From an uncultured Selenomonadaceae bacterium (GTDB lineage Bacteria > Bacillota > Negativicutes > Selenomonadales > Selenomonadaceae), in assembly GCA_905234195.1 (NCBI GenBank), contig CAJOFR010000007.1, forward strand, positions 1-47,153: 47,153 nt of DNA, in the 5' to 3' direction. A program made the translations under genes and the position numbers. Of the stretch, positions 1-7,818 are shown in pieces. Position 1 is the stretch's first letter; every line of letters begins with the position of its first letter. The notes beneath the pieces are model-generated. The model was not told where the DNA came from and did no database searches. It was given only the letters and a program-made list of their open reading frames with translations.

Positions 1-78
1 GCATTTGGTCGCGTGATGCGACCTCTGCGGGCAGTTTTCTTTTGCTTCTTTTCTTTTGCGCCAAAAGAAAAGAAGATG
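1..78 (-). repeat. Three-hairpin 3'-UTR element, copy 1 (cut by window edge)
   Basis: Partial copy of the element also found at 15011, 16507, 23338 and 35558. Read on the minus strand, hairpin A has a 13-bp stem (75-63 with 57-45) of pyrimidine-rich then purine-rich DNA. Hairpin B follows, with inner stem GGTCGC/GCGACC (23-18 with 12-7) around a 5-nt loop. One arm of the outer stem, GCCCGCA, is at 32-26; its partner and hairpin C lie at or beyond the window edge. The element starts about 44 nt after the wecB stop and has the same orientation as wecB. Confidence 0.85.
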
Positions 79-118
79 CTAGATTTAAAGAGAGAAAAAA
101 TTTTTAAAAAGAAAATCT

Positions 119-1279
119 CTAATCCCTAAAAGAAACTGGAGGGTCTTCGGAAAGTTTGTAATGCCAAAGCAACGCCTGCACAATCCTTTTCGCCGCCAGC
201 CCGTCACCGTATGGATTGCACGCCGTCGACATCTTTTCATAAGCCTTCGCGTTCGTGAGGAGGAGTTTCGCCGCCGCGTAGATGCTTTCCATGTTCGTGC
301 CGACAAGTTTAACAGTTCCCGCCGTCAAAGCTTCGGGGCGTTCGGTAGTGTCACGCAAAACCAGGACAGGTTTGCCGAGCGCGGGAGCCTCCTCTTGCAC
401 GCCGCCGGAGTCCGTCAAAATCAGCGTCGCGCGATTCATCAAATTTGCGAAAGGTTCGTAGTCAAGCGGATCAATCAAATTAACCTGCGACAGCCCGCCC
501 AGTTCCTCGTTGACAATTTCACGGACGCGCGGATTTTTATGGACGGGAAAAACTATTTCGACGTCGGAAAATCTTTCAATCAATTTTTTCAGAGCCTTGT
601 AGACGTGGCGCATAGGTTCGCCGAGATTTTCGCGCCGGTGAGTCGTCACCAAAACCACGCGCTTGTTTTCGTAGTCGATGCTGTTCAAAAGTTCGTCGTC
701 GAATTTAAATTTGTCGTTGACTGTTGCAAAAAGCGCGTCGATAACGGTATTGCCGGTGACAAAAATTTTTTCGGGGTCGACGCCTTCGCGCAGGAGATTG
801 TCCCTTGAAGTTGTGGTGGGCGCGAAATTTAAATCCGCCAAAGAGCCCGTCAAGCGGCGATTCATTTCTTCGGGGTAAGGCGAATATTTGTTGTTCGTGC
901 GCAGTCCCGCCTCGACGTGTCCAACTTCGATTTGGTGATAGTACGCCGCCAAAGCTCCCGCGAAAGTTGTCGTTGTGTCGCCGTGCACCAAAACAATATC
1001 GGGCTTAGCTTTCGTCAAGACCTCGTCCAAACCGGATAGCGCGCGGTTTGTTATATCGAAAAGCGTTTGTCCCTCCGACATGATGTTTAAATCGTAGTCC
1101 GGCGTTATTTTGAACAGCCGCAAAACTTGATCCAACATTTCGCGGTGTTGCGCCGTGACTGCGACGACGGTTTTTATTTTGTCGGAATGTTTTAAGAGCT
1201 CCTGCACGACGGGAGCCATTTTTATCGCTTCGGGGCGCGTGCCGAAAACCGCCATTACTTTTAATTTTTCTTTCGCCAT
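119..1279 (-). CDS. wecB: UDP-N-acetylglucosamine 2-epimerase (non-hydrolysing)
   Basis: Interconverts UDP-GlcNAc and UDP-ManNAc in the cytoplasm, supplying ManNAc for surface polysaccharides. The 386-residue length is typical of the WecB/MnaA family. Visible motifs are GTRPEA (13-18), HGDTTTT (99-105), HVEAGLR (121-127), PEEMNRR (136-142), and towards the C-terminus TDSGGVQEEA and the RDTTERPEA loop that binds substrate. The start is supported by an AAGGGAG ribosome site ending 8 nt before the ATG. It lies downstream of and codirectional with the tagO-like gene, so the two probably form one glycan-precursor unit. A three-hairpin element follows the stop. Confidence 0.96.
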   Translation of the reverse strand: MAKEKLKVMAVFGTRPEAIKMAPVVQELLKHSDKIKTVVAVTAQHREMLDQVLRLFKITPDYDLNIMSEGQTLFDITNRALSGLDEVLTKAKPDIVLVHGDTTTTFAGALAAYYHQIEVGHVEAGLRTNNKYSPYPEEMNRRLTGSLADLNFAPTTTSRDNLLREGVDPEKIFVTGNTVIDALFATVNDKFKFDDELLNSIDYENKRVVLVTTHRRENLGEPMRHVYKALKKLIERFSDVEIVFPVHKNPRVREIVNEELGGLSQVNLIDPLDYEPFANLMNRATLILTDSGGVQEEAPALGKPVLVLRDTTERPEALTAGTVKLVGTNMESIYAAAKLLLTNAKAYEKMSTACNPYGDGLAAKRIVQALLWHYKLSEDPPVSFRD

Positions 1280-1300
1280 GAAGTCACTCCCTTTTTTAGT

Positions 1301-1361
1301 GGCTAGAGATTAGGGAAAATTTTTCTAATCCTAAAAACTAATCTCTAATCCCTAAAAACTA
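1301..1361 (-). repeat. Telomere-like heptad inverted flanks without hairpin core
   Basis: Directly after the tagO stop the minus strand reads TTTTTAGGGATTAGAGATTA, a short spacer, then CCCTAATCTCTAG. These resemble the inverted heptad sequences that bracket the three-hairpin elements elsewhere (for example 16486-16505 and 16629-16644), but no hairpin core lies between them. It may be an empty site or a solo flank left by loss of the core. Confidence 0.6.
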
Positions 1362-2396
1362 GTTAGTAAGGCGCAGAATGCCTAATTTTTTTGCGCCGTA
1401 GAAAATTGCGATAACAATTATCAGCAAAATCAAAAATGCAATTTGGCTGTTGACTTCAGTCATTGCCACCGCGCTCAAGCCGAGCATCGCGCTGATAACG
1501 TACATCAAGAAAACTGCCTGCCGCTGTGTAAATCCTAAACCCAAAAGCCTGTGGTGCAAATGTCCTTTGTCCGGTTTGAAAATTGGTTGCCCGCCGCGCC
1601 AACGTCTGACTATCGCGAAGGTCGTGTCTAAAATCGGGAGACCTAAAGCCAAAATCGGGACGATTAAAGTTACAGTGGCAGTGCTTTTCGCCGCGCCTAT
1701 GACTGAAATTCCCGCGAGCATGAATCCCAAAAACAGACTGCCCGAATCGCCCATAAATATCCGCGCGGGATTGGAGTTGTAGAATAAAAATCCGCACGCC
1801 GCCCCCGCCAAAGCCGCCGTCAATACCGCGACGAGGAAGAAATTTTGTTTCAAGGCGACGAGCATTATTGTTATCGCCGCGATAGCCGAGACACCCGCCG
1901 CCAGCCCGTCAAGCCCGTCAATTAAATTTATTGTGTTCGTCAAGCCGACGAGCCAAAACATTGTTGCGGGCACGGCGAACCACTCAAGGTAAATGTAATC
2001 GCCGAAAGGATCTGTCACGAAATCTATTCGCACGTCGAAAACTAAAACTAAGACTGCCGCCGCGATAATTTGCCCGAGCAGTTTGACTTTCGCCGGCAGA
2101 TTTTTGTAGTCGTCAATCAAGCCGACAAGAAACATTAAACTGCCGGAAACTATCAGCCCGTTTATTTCAAAGATCATTTCGCCTTCAAAACCGGATACAG
2201 TTGCCGTGATAATAACCGCCGCGATAAACGCGAAATAAATTCCGACGCCGCCTATTCGCGGGATTGGTTTGTTGTGAATTTTTCGCGCGTTCGGTTTATC
2301 TGTCGCGCCGGTTGCCTTTGCCAACAAAATTACGGCGGGAGTCACCACCAACGAAATCCCTATTGCTATGATAAATGCCAAAACATAACCCGGCAT
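1359..2396 (-). CDS. tagO: Undecaprenyl-phosphate GlcNAc-1-phosphate transferase, TagO/WecA family
   Basis: Integral membrane enzyme that moves sugar-1-phosphate from UDP-GlcNAc to undecaprenyl phosphate, the first step of O-antigen or wall-glycan synthesis. The 345-residue product is strongly hydrophobic with about ten membrane segments. It carries the family motifs LIDDYKN (catalytic aspartates), NTINLIDGLDGLAAG, MGDSGSLFLGF and the cytoplasmic HHRLLGLGF loop. The frame is open further upstream. I chose the ATG at 2396 because an AAGGGG site precedes it, although the spacing is long (12 nt); an ATG at 2417 would add seven residues. It is followed by wecB, fitting a UDP-GlcNAc/ManNAc glycan pathway. 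Gene symbol could equally be wecA. Confidence 0.92.
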   Translation of the reverse strand: MPGYVLAFIIAIGISLVVTPAVILLAKATGATDKPNARKIHNKPIPRIGGVGIYFAFIAAVIITATVSGFEGEMIFEINGLIVSGSLMFLVGLIDDYKNLPAKVKLLGQIIAAAVLVLVFDVRIDFVTDPFGDYIYLEWFAVPATMFWLVGLTNTINLIDGLDGLAAGVSAIAAITIMLVALKQNFFLVAVLTAALAGAACGFLFYNSNPARIFMGDSGSLFLGFMLAGISVIGAAKSTATVTLIVPILALGLPILDTTFAIVRRWRGGQPIFKPDKGHLHHRLLGLGFTQRQAVFLMYVISAMLGLSAVAMTEVNSQIAFLILLIIVIAIFYGAKKLGILRLTN

Positions 2397-2502
2397 ATTT
2401 TTCGAGAACCCCTTCATAAAAATTTTTTGATAGCCAATTTTACAACAGCCCTCGACACTCGTCAAGAAATTGTAGAACAAATTTATTTCGGCGCGGGAAG
2501 GA

Positions 2503-2530
2503 TTTAACATACCTTTGCAAGAATTATACC
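2503..2530 (+). promoter_or_regulatory. Candidate promoter for trxB operon
   Basis: TTTAAC (2503-2508), 16-nt spacer, then TATACC (2525-2530), about 25 nt before the trxB start. It is a weak match to the housekeeping consensus and is judged by position only. Confidence 0.35.
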
Positions 2531-2555
2531 AAAAATTTTCGGAGGAGGGTTGCTT

Positions 2556-3494
2556 GTGGCAAAAGCGCACGTCCACAAAGATGTTATAGTTATCGGCGCG
2601 GGAATGGCGGGCTTGACGGCGGCAATGTACGTCGGGCGGATGAATCTTGACGTTTTGGTTTTGGAGTCGGGGATTATCGGCGGGCAGATCGCGAACGCCG
2701 TCAGTATCGAAAATTATCCGGGCTTTGTCAGCGTTTCGGGCGCAGATTTAATTTCGACGTTGCAGAAACAGGCGGAAAATTTTGGCGCGGTCGTCGACGA
2801 ATTTGATTCGATAGTTAAAGTCACGCTGAAAAATAATCCCAAAATTGTCGAGACCGAAGAAAAAATTTACGAAGCCGACGTCGTGATAATCGCTTCGGGG
2901 ATGAATCGCCGAAAACTTCCTTTGCCGGAAGAGAGAAAATTTTCAGGCAGGGGCGTTCATTATTGCGAGCTCTGCGACGGGCACATGTACCAAAATAAAA
3001 TTATCGCGGTCATGGGCGGAGGAAATGCGGCCGTCGACGCGGCGAACTTTTTGACGAAATACGCGGACAAGCTCTATCTGATTCACCGTTCGGAGTTCCG
3101 CGCGGATGAAGTTTCTCAAAAACGCCTGCGCCAAAATCCAAAAGTCGAAGTCATGTTGCAGACGGAGATTAAGGCTCTGCACGGAGCGGGGCGTCTCGAA
3201 AATATCGACGTGCTTGATAAAAATTCCGGCACGACGAAAAATCTTGCGGTCGACGGGATTTTTGTAAACATTGGCGTCGTTCCCAACACGGAGCTTTTCA
3301 AAGACGAGTTGCAACTTTCAAAAAGCGGCAGGATTATCGCCGGCGAAGATTGTCGCACGGAAATTAAAGGAGTTTTCGCGGCGGGTGACGTTCGCGAAAA
3401 AGAAATTCGTCAGCTCACGACGGCGGCGGCGGACGGAACAACGGCGGCACTTCTCGCCGAAAAATATTTATCGCGATTGAAGGAGTCTGTTTAA
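2556..3494 (+). CDS. trxB: Thioredoxin reductase (NAD(P)H-dependent flavoprotein)
   Basis: Low-molecular-weight thioredoxin reductase, 312 residues. An N-terminal FAD-binding GAGMAG (14-19) and a second dinucleotide-binding GGGNAAVDAA flank the redox pair C137-E-L-C140; the C-terminal FAD motif is FAAGDVR. The usual pair is CATC/CAVC, so CELC is a mild variant, still CxxC at the E. coli position. The start is GTG at 2556, 6 nt after GGAGGAGGG; a TTG at 2550 would touch the ribosome site. It leads a four-gene run with two glutaredoxin-like proteins and a peroxidase, and so probably supplies their electrons. Confidence 0.93.
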   Translation: MAKAHVHKDVIVIGAGMAGLTAAMYVGRMNLDVLVLESGIIGGQIANAVSIENYPGFVSVSGADLISTLQKQAENFGAVVDEFDSIVKVTLKNNPKIVETEEKIYEADVVIIASGMNRRKLPLPEERKFSGRGVHYCELCDGHMYQNKIIAVMGGGNAAVDAANFLTKYADKLYLIHRSEFRADEVSQKRLRQNPKVEVMLQTEIKALHGAGRLENIDVLDKNSGTTKNLAVDGIFVNIGVVPNTELFKDELQLSKSGRIIAGEDCRTEIKGVFAAGDVREKEIRQLTTAAADGTTAALLAEKYLSRLKESV

Positions 3495-3496
3495 AA

Positions 3497-3730
3497 ATGG
3501 TTAAGGTTTACACCGTTGCAGGTTGTCCTTGGTGCGAAAAAGTTAAAAAGTATCTTGCGTCGAAGGACGTCGAGTTTGAGGAGCACGACATTGAGCGCAG
3601 CAAGGAGGACGCGGAGGCTTGCCGAAAACTCACGGGAATTGAAGGCGCGGTTCCCGTCACGACCATTGACAACGAAAATTACGTTTTGGATTTTGATAAA
3701 GAACAGCTTGACAAATTGCTTTGTCTGTAA
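3497..3730 (+). CDS. Glutaredoxin-like protein, first of tandem pair
   Basis: Small thioredoxin-fold oxidoreductase of 77 residues with the active pair C10-P-W-C13 and a VPVTT cis-proline segment. The fold and size match NrdH/glutaredoxin-like proteins of anaerobic Firmicutes. It begins 2 nt after the trxB stop, with AAGGAG inside the trxB 3' end serving as ribosome site, so translation is probably coupled. It is paralogous to the next gene: both share the AGCPWCEK-like active site and the KKYLASKxVEFE segment. The likely role is passing electrons from TrxB to the downstream peroxidase or other disulfides; this is inferred from context. Confidence 0.9.
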   Translation: MVKVYTVAGCPWCEKVKKYLASKDVEFEEHDIERSKEDAEACRKLTGIEGAVPVTTIDNENYVLDFDKEQLDKLLCL

Positions 3731-3742
3731 GGAGGATTTTTT

Positions 3743-3973
3743 ATGGTGACTGTTTATTCTATCACGACTTGTCCTTGGTGCGAAAAGACTAAAAAATATC
3801 TTGCGTCGAAGGGCGTCGAATTTGAAGTTCGCAATATCGAAGAGAACGAGGACTACGCGAAAGAGTGCTACAAACTTAGCGGCGATACTATGGTTCCCGT
3901 GACGACTGCTGACGGAAAAAATTTTGTGCTCGGTTTCGACAAGGCGAAACTCGACGAATTGATCAGTGCTTAA
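3743..3973 (+). CDS. Glutaredoxin-like protein, second of tandem pair
   Basis: 76-residue paralogue of the preceding gene, with C10-P-W-C13, KKYLASKGVEFE and MVPVTT. AAGGAGG lies 7 nt before the ATG. The tandem arrangement and shared residues point to local duplication. Divergence is concentrated after residue 30, so the two may have different partners. It is followed 24 nt later by the glutathione-peroxidase-like gene. Confidence 0.9.
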   Translation: MVTVYSITTCPWCEKTKKYLASKGVEFEVRNIEENEDYAKECYKLSGDTMVPVTTADGKNFVLGFDKAKLDELISA

Positions 3974-3997
3974 AATTTTTTTTGGAGGAAAATTTTC

Positions 3998-4543
3998 ATG
4001 AACATCTACGACTTCACGGTAAAGACCAATCGCGGCGTTGAAAAAAATCTCGGCGACTACAAGGGAAAAGTTTTGCTTATCGTCAACACCGCCTCGAAGT
4101 GCGGCTTTACTCCCCAATTTAAAGAACTTCAGGATTTGTACATGACGTACAACGACAAGGGCTTGGAGATTCTCGGCTTTCCCTGCAATCAGTTCGCGGG
4201 GCAGGAACCCGGCACGAACGAGGAAGTTCAAAATTTCTGCCGCTTGAATTACGGAGTGACGTTCCAGATTTTTGAAAAGGGCGACGTTCGCGGAGAAACT
4301 GCCCAGCCGCTTTTCAAGTACTTGACTGCGCAGAAAAAGTTTGAGGGTTTCGACGAAAACCACCCAATCGCAAAGCCGCTTATGGAGGCACTGCAAAAAA
4401 ATTTCCCCGAATACCTCGAAGGCGACGGGATTAAATGGAACTTCACGAAATTTTTGATTGACCGCGAAGGGAATGTGGTTGCACGTTTCGAGCCCACGAC
4501 GAATCCTTCTGACATTGCGAAAGATATTGAAGCACTGCTCTAA
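3998..4543 (+). CDS. Glutathione peroxidase family thiol peroxidase
   Basis: Reduces hydrogen or organic peroxides. The 181-residue protein has the family's NTASKCG motif with peroxidatic C35 (cysteine, not selenocysteine), [12 protein letters not shown] with the catalytic-tetrad Gln69, and WNFTKFLID giving the tetrad Trp-Asn. Bacterial Cys-type members usually use thioredoxin rather than glutathione. The trxB and two glutaredoxin-like genes immediately upstream support that here. GGAGG precedes the ATG. A hairpin terminator follows the stop. Confidence 0.93.
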   Translation: MNIYDFTVKTNRGVEKNLGDYKGKVLLIVNTASKCGFTPQFKELQDLYMTYNDKGLEILGFPCNQFAGQEPGTNEEVQNFCRLNYGVTFQIFEKGDVRGETAQPLFKYLTAQKKFEGFDENHPIAKPLMEALQKNFPEYLEGDGIKWNFTKFLIDREGNVVARFEPTTNPSDIAKDIEALL

Positions 4544-4566
4544 AATTCTAAAACCGAAAATAAAAA

Positions 4567-4603
4567 AGCCGGCAGCGATTGAAAAAATCCTGTCGGCTGT
4601 TTC
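4567..4603. terminator. Bidirectional hairpin terminator between gpx and small secreted protein
   Basis: AGCCGGCAG...CTGTCGGCT stem (one mismatch) extended by GATT/AATC. An A-run precedes it (T-run on the minus strand) and a T-rich stretch follows. It sits between convergent genes and can end both. Confidence 0.75.
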
Positions 4604-4607
4604 TTAC

Positions 4608-4892
4608 TCACCAGCGGTGATGGCGCGGCGGGGGCACATGTCTGCGGGGCGGCTCTGAATATCTGTGGCGGCGGTCTTCGTTATATCTGCGGTGGTTATC
4701 GTAATGGCGGTCGTGGTGTCTGCGTCCGAGCAAGCCGTCGCGAATTTGTGGCCAGTGGCTCAAGTCTTGAGTGTCTACAGAATTTTCAATGTCGCTGACT
4801 GTCGAAAGGGTTGCGGCGTGGGTCGTGCTCCCGAATCCGAAAAACGACGCTCCCAAAATCACTGCGACTATCGCCAAGATTTTCATCTTCAT
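4608..4892 (-). CDS. Small secreted histidine/arginine-rich protein
   Basis: 94 residues. A clear signal peptide (MKMK, then a hydrophobic core ending THAA around residue 27) is followed by a short acidic/polar stretch. The C-terminal half is dominated by His, Arg, Tyr and Pro (clusters such as RRHHDRHYDNHRR and PPPRHHRW). GGAG lies 9 nt before the ATG. I do not recognise a named family; such tails can bind metal ions or anionic surfaces, but that is inference. It is convergent with the peroxidase operon and shares its terminator. Confidence 0.75.
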   Translation of the reverse strand: MKMKILAIVAVILGASFFGFGSTTHAATLSTVSDIENSVDTQDLSHWPQIRDGLLGRRHHDRHYDNHRRYNEDRRHRYSEPPRRHVPPPRHHRW

Positions 4893-5007
4893 TTTTTCCA
4901 GCTCCTTTTTTAATTTTCATCTTACACGTATAATACGAGAAAAAAGTTTGAAAATCTTTAAGGAATTGTTAAAATAGCATTAAAAATTTTTTCGCGGAGG
5001 TGCAAGC

Positions 5008-6258
5008 TTGAATAGAAGATTCTTTCTAAAAATTTTGTTGGGCTTGGGTCTCGGCGCGTACTTCCCGAAAATTGCCGACGCCGCGCAGGCTGAAGAACTT
5101 CACGAGCCGCAAGAAAACTACAAGCCGTTGACTTTGGTAAAATTTTTGCGTCAGATTGTGACGGCTGATTCTCGGACGTCAAGAATTTTTATGTGGAACG
5201 CCGACGAAGAAATTAAAAACGCACGTCTCGAATATTTTTTGGTCGGCGAAGACGCGGCGAACTTCGGGAATGTCGTCGTCGATTATTTTGAACAGAGCGG
5301 CGAGGCGACTTTTATTTACTTCTGCGCGCTGAAAAATCTCAAGCCGGAAAGTCTTTACAAGTTCCGCGTAATTTCAGAGGACGGGGCGACGGAGTGGCAA
5401 AATTTTCGGACGGCGGGTTTCGGGAATTTTCAAATGCTCGTCTTCAGCGACTCCCAATGCGTCAACTACAATGTTTGGAAAAAAACTGCGGACACTGCCG
5501 AAAAAAATTTCCCCGACGCGGAAATTGTCACGGTGGTTGGGGATCTCGTCGACAACGGACAGGCGGCGTATCAGTGGCGGGCGTGGCACGAGTCCGCCGC
5601 GAAAGTTTTGCACGAAAGAATTTTTGCGCCGGTCATGGGAAATCACGAGTGTTACGGGCTTGATTGGCTGAACTGTTTGCCGACCGGCTACCTGCATCAT
5701 TTTCGCACGCCGACGAATGACGCGAAAAAATTTGACGGATATTTTTATTCGTTCGATTATGGCGCGGCGCATTTTTTTGTTTTGAACACGCAATTTTTGG
5801 AGCTGGACAAAATTAACGCGGGACTTCGTGACGCGCAGGAATATTGGTTTCGCCGCGACGAGGCAAATACAAATCGCCGCTGGAAAATTGTTTTGATGCA
5901 CAAGGATATTTACGACTACGCGCAGGATAAATTCAACGACATTGCGGAAATTTTTATGGGGCTGTTCGACGAACTGAATATCGATTTAGTTTTGACGGGG
6001 CACTTGCACACGTACAGAAATCGCGGGCACATTTTCGCGCGGCAAAAATCTGACAGCGGTCCTTGCTACGTTTTATGCGGGCGTTCGGGTGATCAAAAAT
6101 ATGTTGAGCCGCATTCGGATGTTGACGACGTGGCTTTTGAAAACCTGCGCGAGGAACCCGAAAGTTATATCGCGCTGGACGTGAGCGAAGAAACTTTAAC
6201 CTTGACTTGTAAGACCGTCGACGGAAAAATTTTGGACAACTTCACGCTCGAAAAATAA
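5008..6258 (+). CDS. Exported metallophosphoesterase (purple acid phosphatase-like)
   Basis: 416 residues. The N-terminus MNRRFFLKILLGLGLG resembles a twin-arginine (Tat) signal, followed by an alanine-rich cleavage region. Residues about 45-140 look like the fibronectin-type domain usual in this family. The calcineurin-like metal site follows: D148 (FSDSQ), GDLVDNG (D179), GNHE (N212-H213) and GHLH (H332, H334), so all expected metal ligands are present. The start is TTG at 5008, 7 nt after GGAGG. The substrate is unknown. The Tat-like signal would fit a metal cofactor loaded before export. Confidence 0.88.
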   Translation: MNRRFFLKILLGLGLGAYFPKIADAAQAEELHEPQENYKPLTLVKFLRQIVTADSRTSRIFMWNADEEIKNARLEYFLVGEDAANFGNVVVDYFEQSGEATFIYFCALKNLKPESLYKFRVISEDGATEWQNFRTAGFGNFQMLVFSDSQCVNYNVWKKTADTAEKNFPDAEIVTVVGDLVDNGQAAYQWRAWHESAAKVLHERIFAPVMGNHECYGLDWLNCLPTGYLHHFRTPTNDAKKFDGYFYSFDYGAAHFFVLNTQFLELDKINAGLRDAQEYWFRRDEANTNRRWKIVLMHKDIYDYAQDKFNDIAEIFMGLFDELNIDLVLTGHLHTYRNRGHIFARQKSDSGPCYVLCGRSGDQKYVEPHSDVDDVAFENLREEPESYIALDVSEETLTLTCKTVDGKILDNFTLEK

Positions 6259-6276
6259 TTCTCGAAAAAAATTGTA

Positions 6277-6306
6277 TTGCCTTTTCGTCGAAGATAAAGT
6301 TATAAT
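6277..6306 (+). promoter_or_regulatory. Candidate murE promoter
   Basis: TTGCCT (6277-6282), 18-nt spacer, then a perfect TATAAT (6301-6306), 22 nt before the murE ATG. Confidence 0.6.
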
Positions 6307-6327
6307 GCGCGGTGAGGAGTTGATAAA

Positions 6328-7818
6328 ATGAAAACGCTTAAGGAACTTGCCGCGCTGGTTGACGGTGCAAAAATTATCGGTAGCGGCGAAGTTGAGATAA
6401 CCGGAATCGAGCACGACTCGCGGAAAATCGTCGCGGGAAATTTGTTTGTCTGCTTCGAGGGCGCGCACTTCGACGGGCATAATTTTATAAATCAGGTTGC
6501 GAAACAGGGAGCCGCCGCCATTTTGACGACGCGCGAAAATATTCAGCCGCCCGCCGGAATTTCCGCGCTGGTTGTTCCGGAAATGCTCAGCTCTCTTGCG
6601 AAAATTGTCCCCTACTTCTACGATTATCCTTCGCAGAAAATGCGCGTCATAGGAATCACCGGCACGAACGGGAAGACCACAACTTCCTACATGATTCGTT
6701 CCATTCTGAAGGAGGCGGGGAAAAAAGTCGGGCTTATCGGCACGATACAAATGATTATCGGCGAAGAAACTTTCCCGATTCATAACACGACGCCCAACGT
6801 TATTGACCTGCAACATATTTTTGCGGAGATGCTTGCCAAAAATATTGACACCGTCGTCATGGAAGTTTCCAGCCATGCGCTTGCTGAAAATCGCGTCGCC
6901 GGAATTGAATTTGATACGGCGGTTTTCACGAACTTGACGCAGGATCACCTTGACTACCACAAGACAATGGAAAATTATCGCGCGACGAAGGCGAAACTTT
7001 TCGATATTGTTTCGAGCGCGGGGAAAAAATCGAACAAGACCGCCGTCATTAATATCGACGATGAATCCAGCGTCGTGATGATAGATCATGCGGCTTGCGA
7101 AAAAATTATGTACGGTATCGAAAAAAATGCTGACCTGCGCGCGGCTGAAGTCGACGTTCACGCAAACGGCATGAAGTTCAAAATTCGCGGGGCTTTCGGC
7201 GTAATGGATTTGAATTTAAAAATCACGGGCATATTCAACGTTTACAATGTGCTTGCGGCTGTCGGGGCGACGCTTGCCGAAAATGTTTTCCCCGAAACTA
7301 TCAAGGCGGCTCTCGAAAAATTTAGGAGCGTGCCCGGGCGTTTTGAAAAAATTTTCGCGGACGTTCCCTTCACCGTGATTGTGGACTACGCGCACACGCC
7401 CGACGGCGTCAAAAATGTTTTGGAGACGGCGCGGCAGATTGTCAAGAACAGAATTATAACAGTTTTTGGTTGCGGCGGCGACCGCGATAATACGAAACGC
7501 CCGATTATGGGCAGGCTTGCGGCGAAACTTTCCGATATTGTCATTGCCACTTCTGATAACCCGCGCACGGAAAATCCGAACAAGATTTTGAAAGAAATCG
7601 AGCTCGGAATCAACGAGGAAATCGGCGGAAAAATTTACGAGTGCATTGTCGACAGGCGGCAGGCGATTTTCCGCGCGATTGAAATTGCTCAAGCCGGAGA
7701 TATTATTTTGATTCTCGGCAAGGGGCACGAAAATTATCAGATACTTAAGGATAAAACGATTCACTTTGACGATCGCGAAGTTGCACAAGAGGCTATCGGG
7801 GGGCTGGCTCATGAATAA
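6328..7818 (+). CDS. murE: UDP-MurNAc-tripeptide synthetase, meso-diaminopimelate-adding
   Basis: Cytoplasmic ATP-dependent ligase adding the third residue of the peptidoglycan stem peptide. The 496-residue length is usual for the family. It carries the ATP loop GTNGKTTT (112-119), a substrate-binding HDSR segment near residue 30, and DNPR (410-413), the motif associated with meso-diaminopimelate rather than lysine. GGAG precedes the ATG by 8 nt. Its last codons overlap the murF start by 8 nt, so the two ligases are translationally coupled. Confidence 0.96.
   Translation: MKTLKELAALVDGAKIIGSGEVEITGIEHDSRKIVAGNLFVCFEGAHFDGHNFINQVAKQGAAAILTTRENIQPPAGISALVVPEMLSSLAKIVPYFYDYPSQKMRVIGITGTNGKTTTSYMIRSILKEAGKKVGLIGTIQMIIGEETFPIHNTTPNVIDLQHIFAEMLAKNIDTVVMEVSSHALAENRVAGIEFDTAVFTNLTQDHLDYHKTMENYRATKAKLFDIVSSAGKKSNKTAVINIDDESSVVMIDHAACEKIMYGIEKNADLRAAEVDVHANGMKFKIRGAFGVMDLNLKITGIFNVYNVLAAVGATLAENVFPETIKAALEKFRSVPGRFEKIFADVPFTVIVDYAHTPDGVKNVLETARQIVKNRIITVFGCGGDRDNTKRPIMGRLAAKLSDIVIATSDNPRTENPNKILKEIELGINEEIGGKIYECIVDRRQAIFRAIEIAQAGDIILILGKGHENYQILKDKTIHFDDREVAQEAIGGLAHE

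Noticed and set aside
3491-4396. Long minus-strand ORF (301 codons) opposite the glutaredoxin and peroxidase genes
   Set aside because: Shadow frame of well-recognised plus-strand genes; no ribosome site and no family features.
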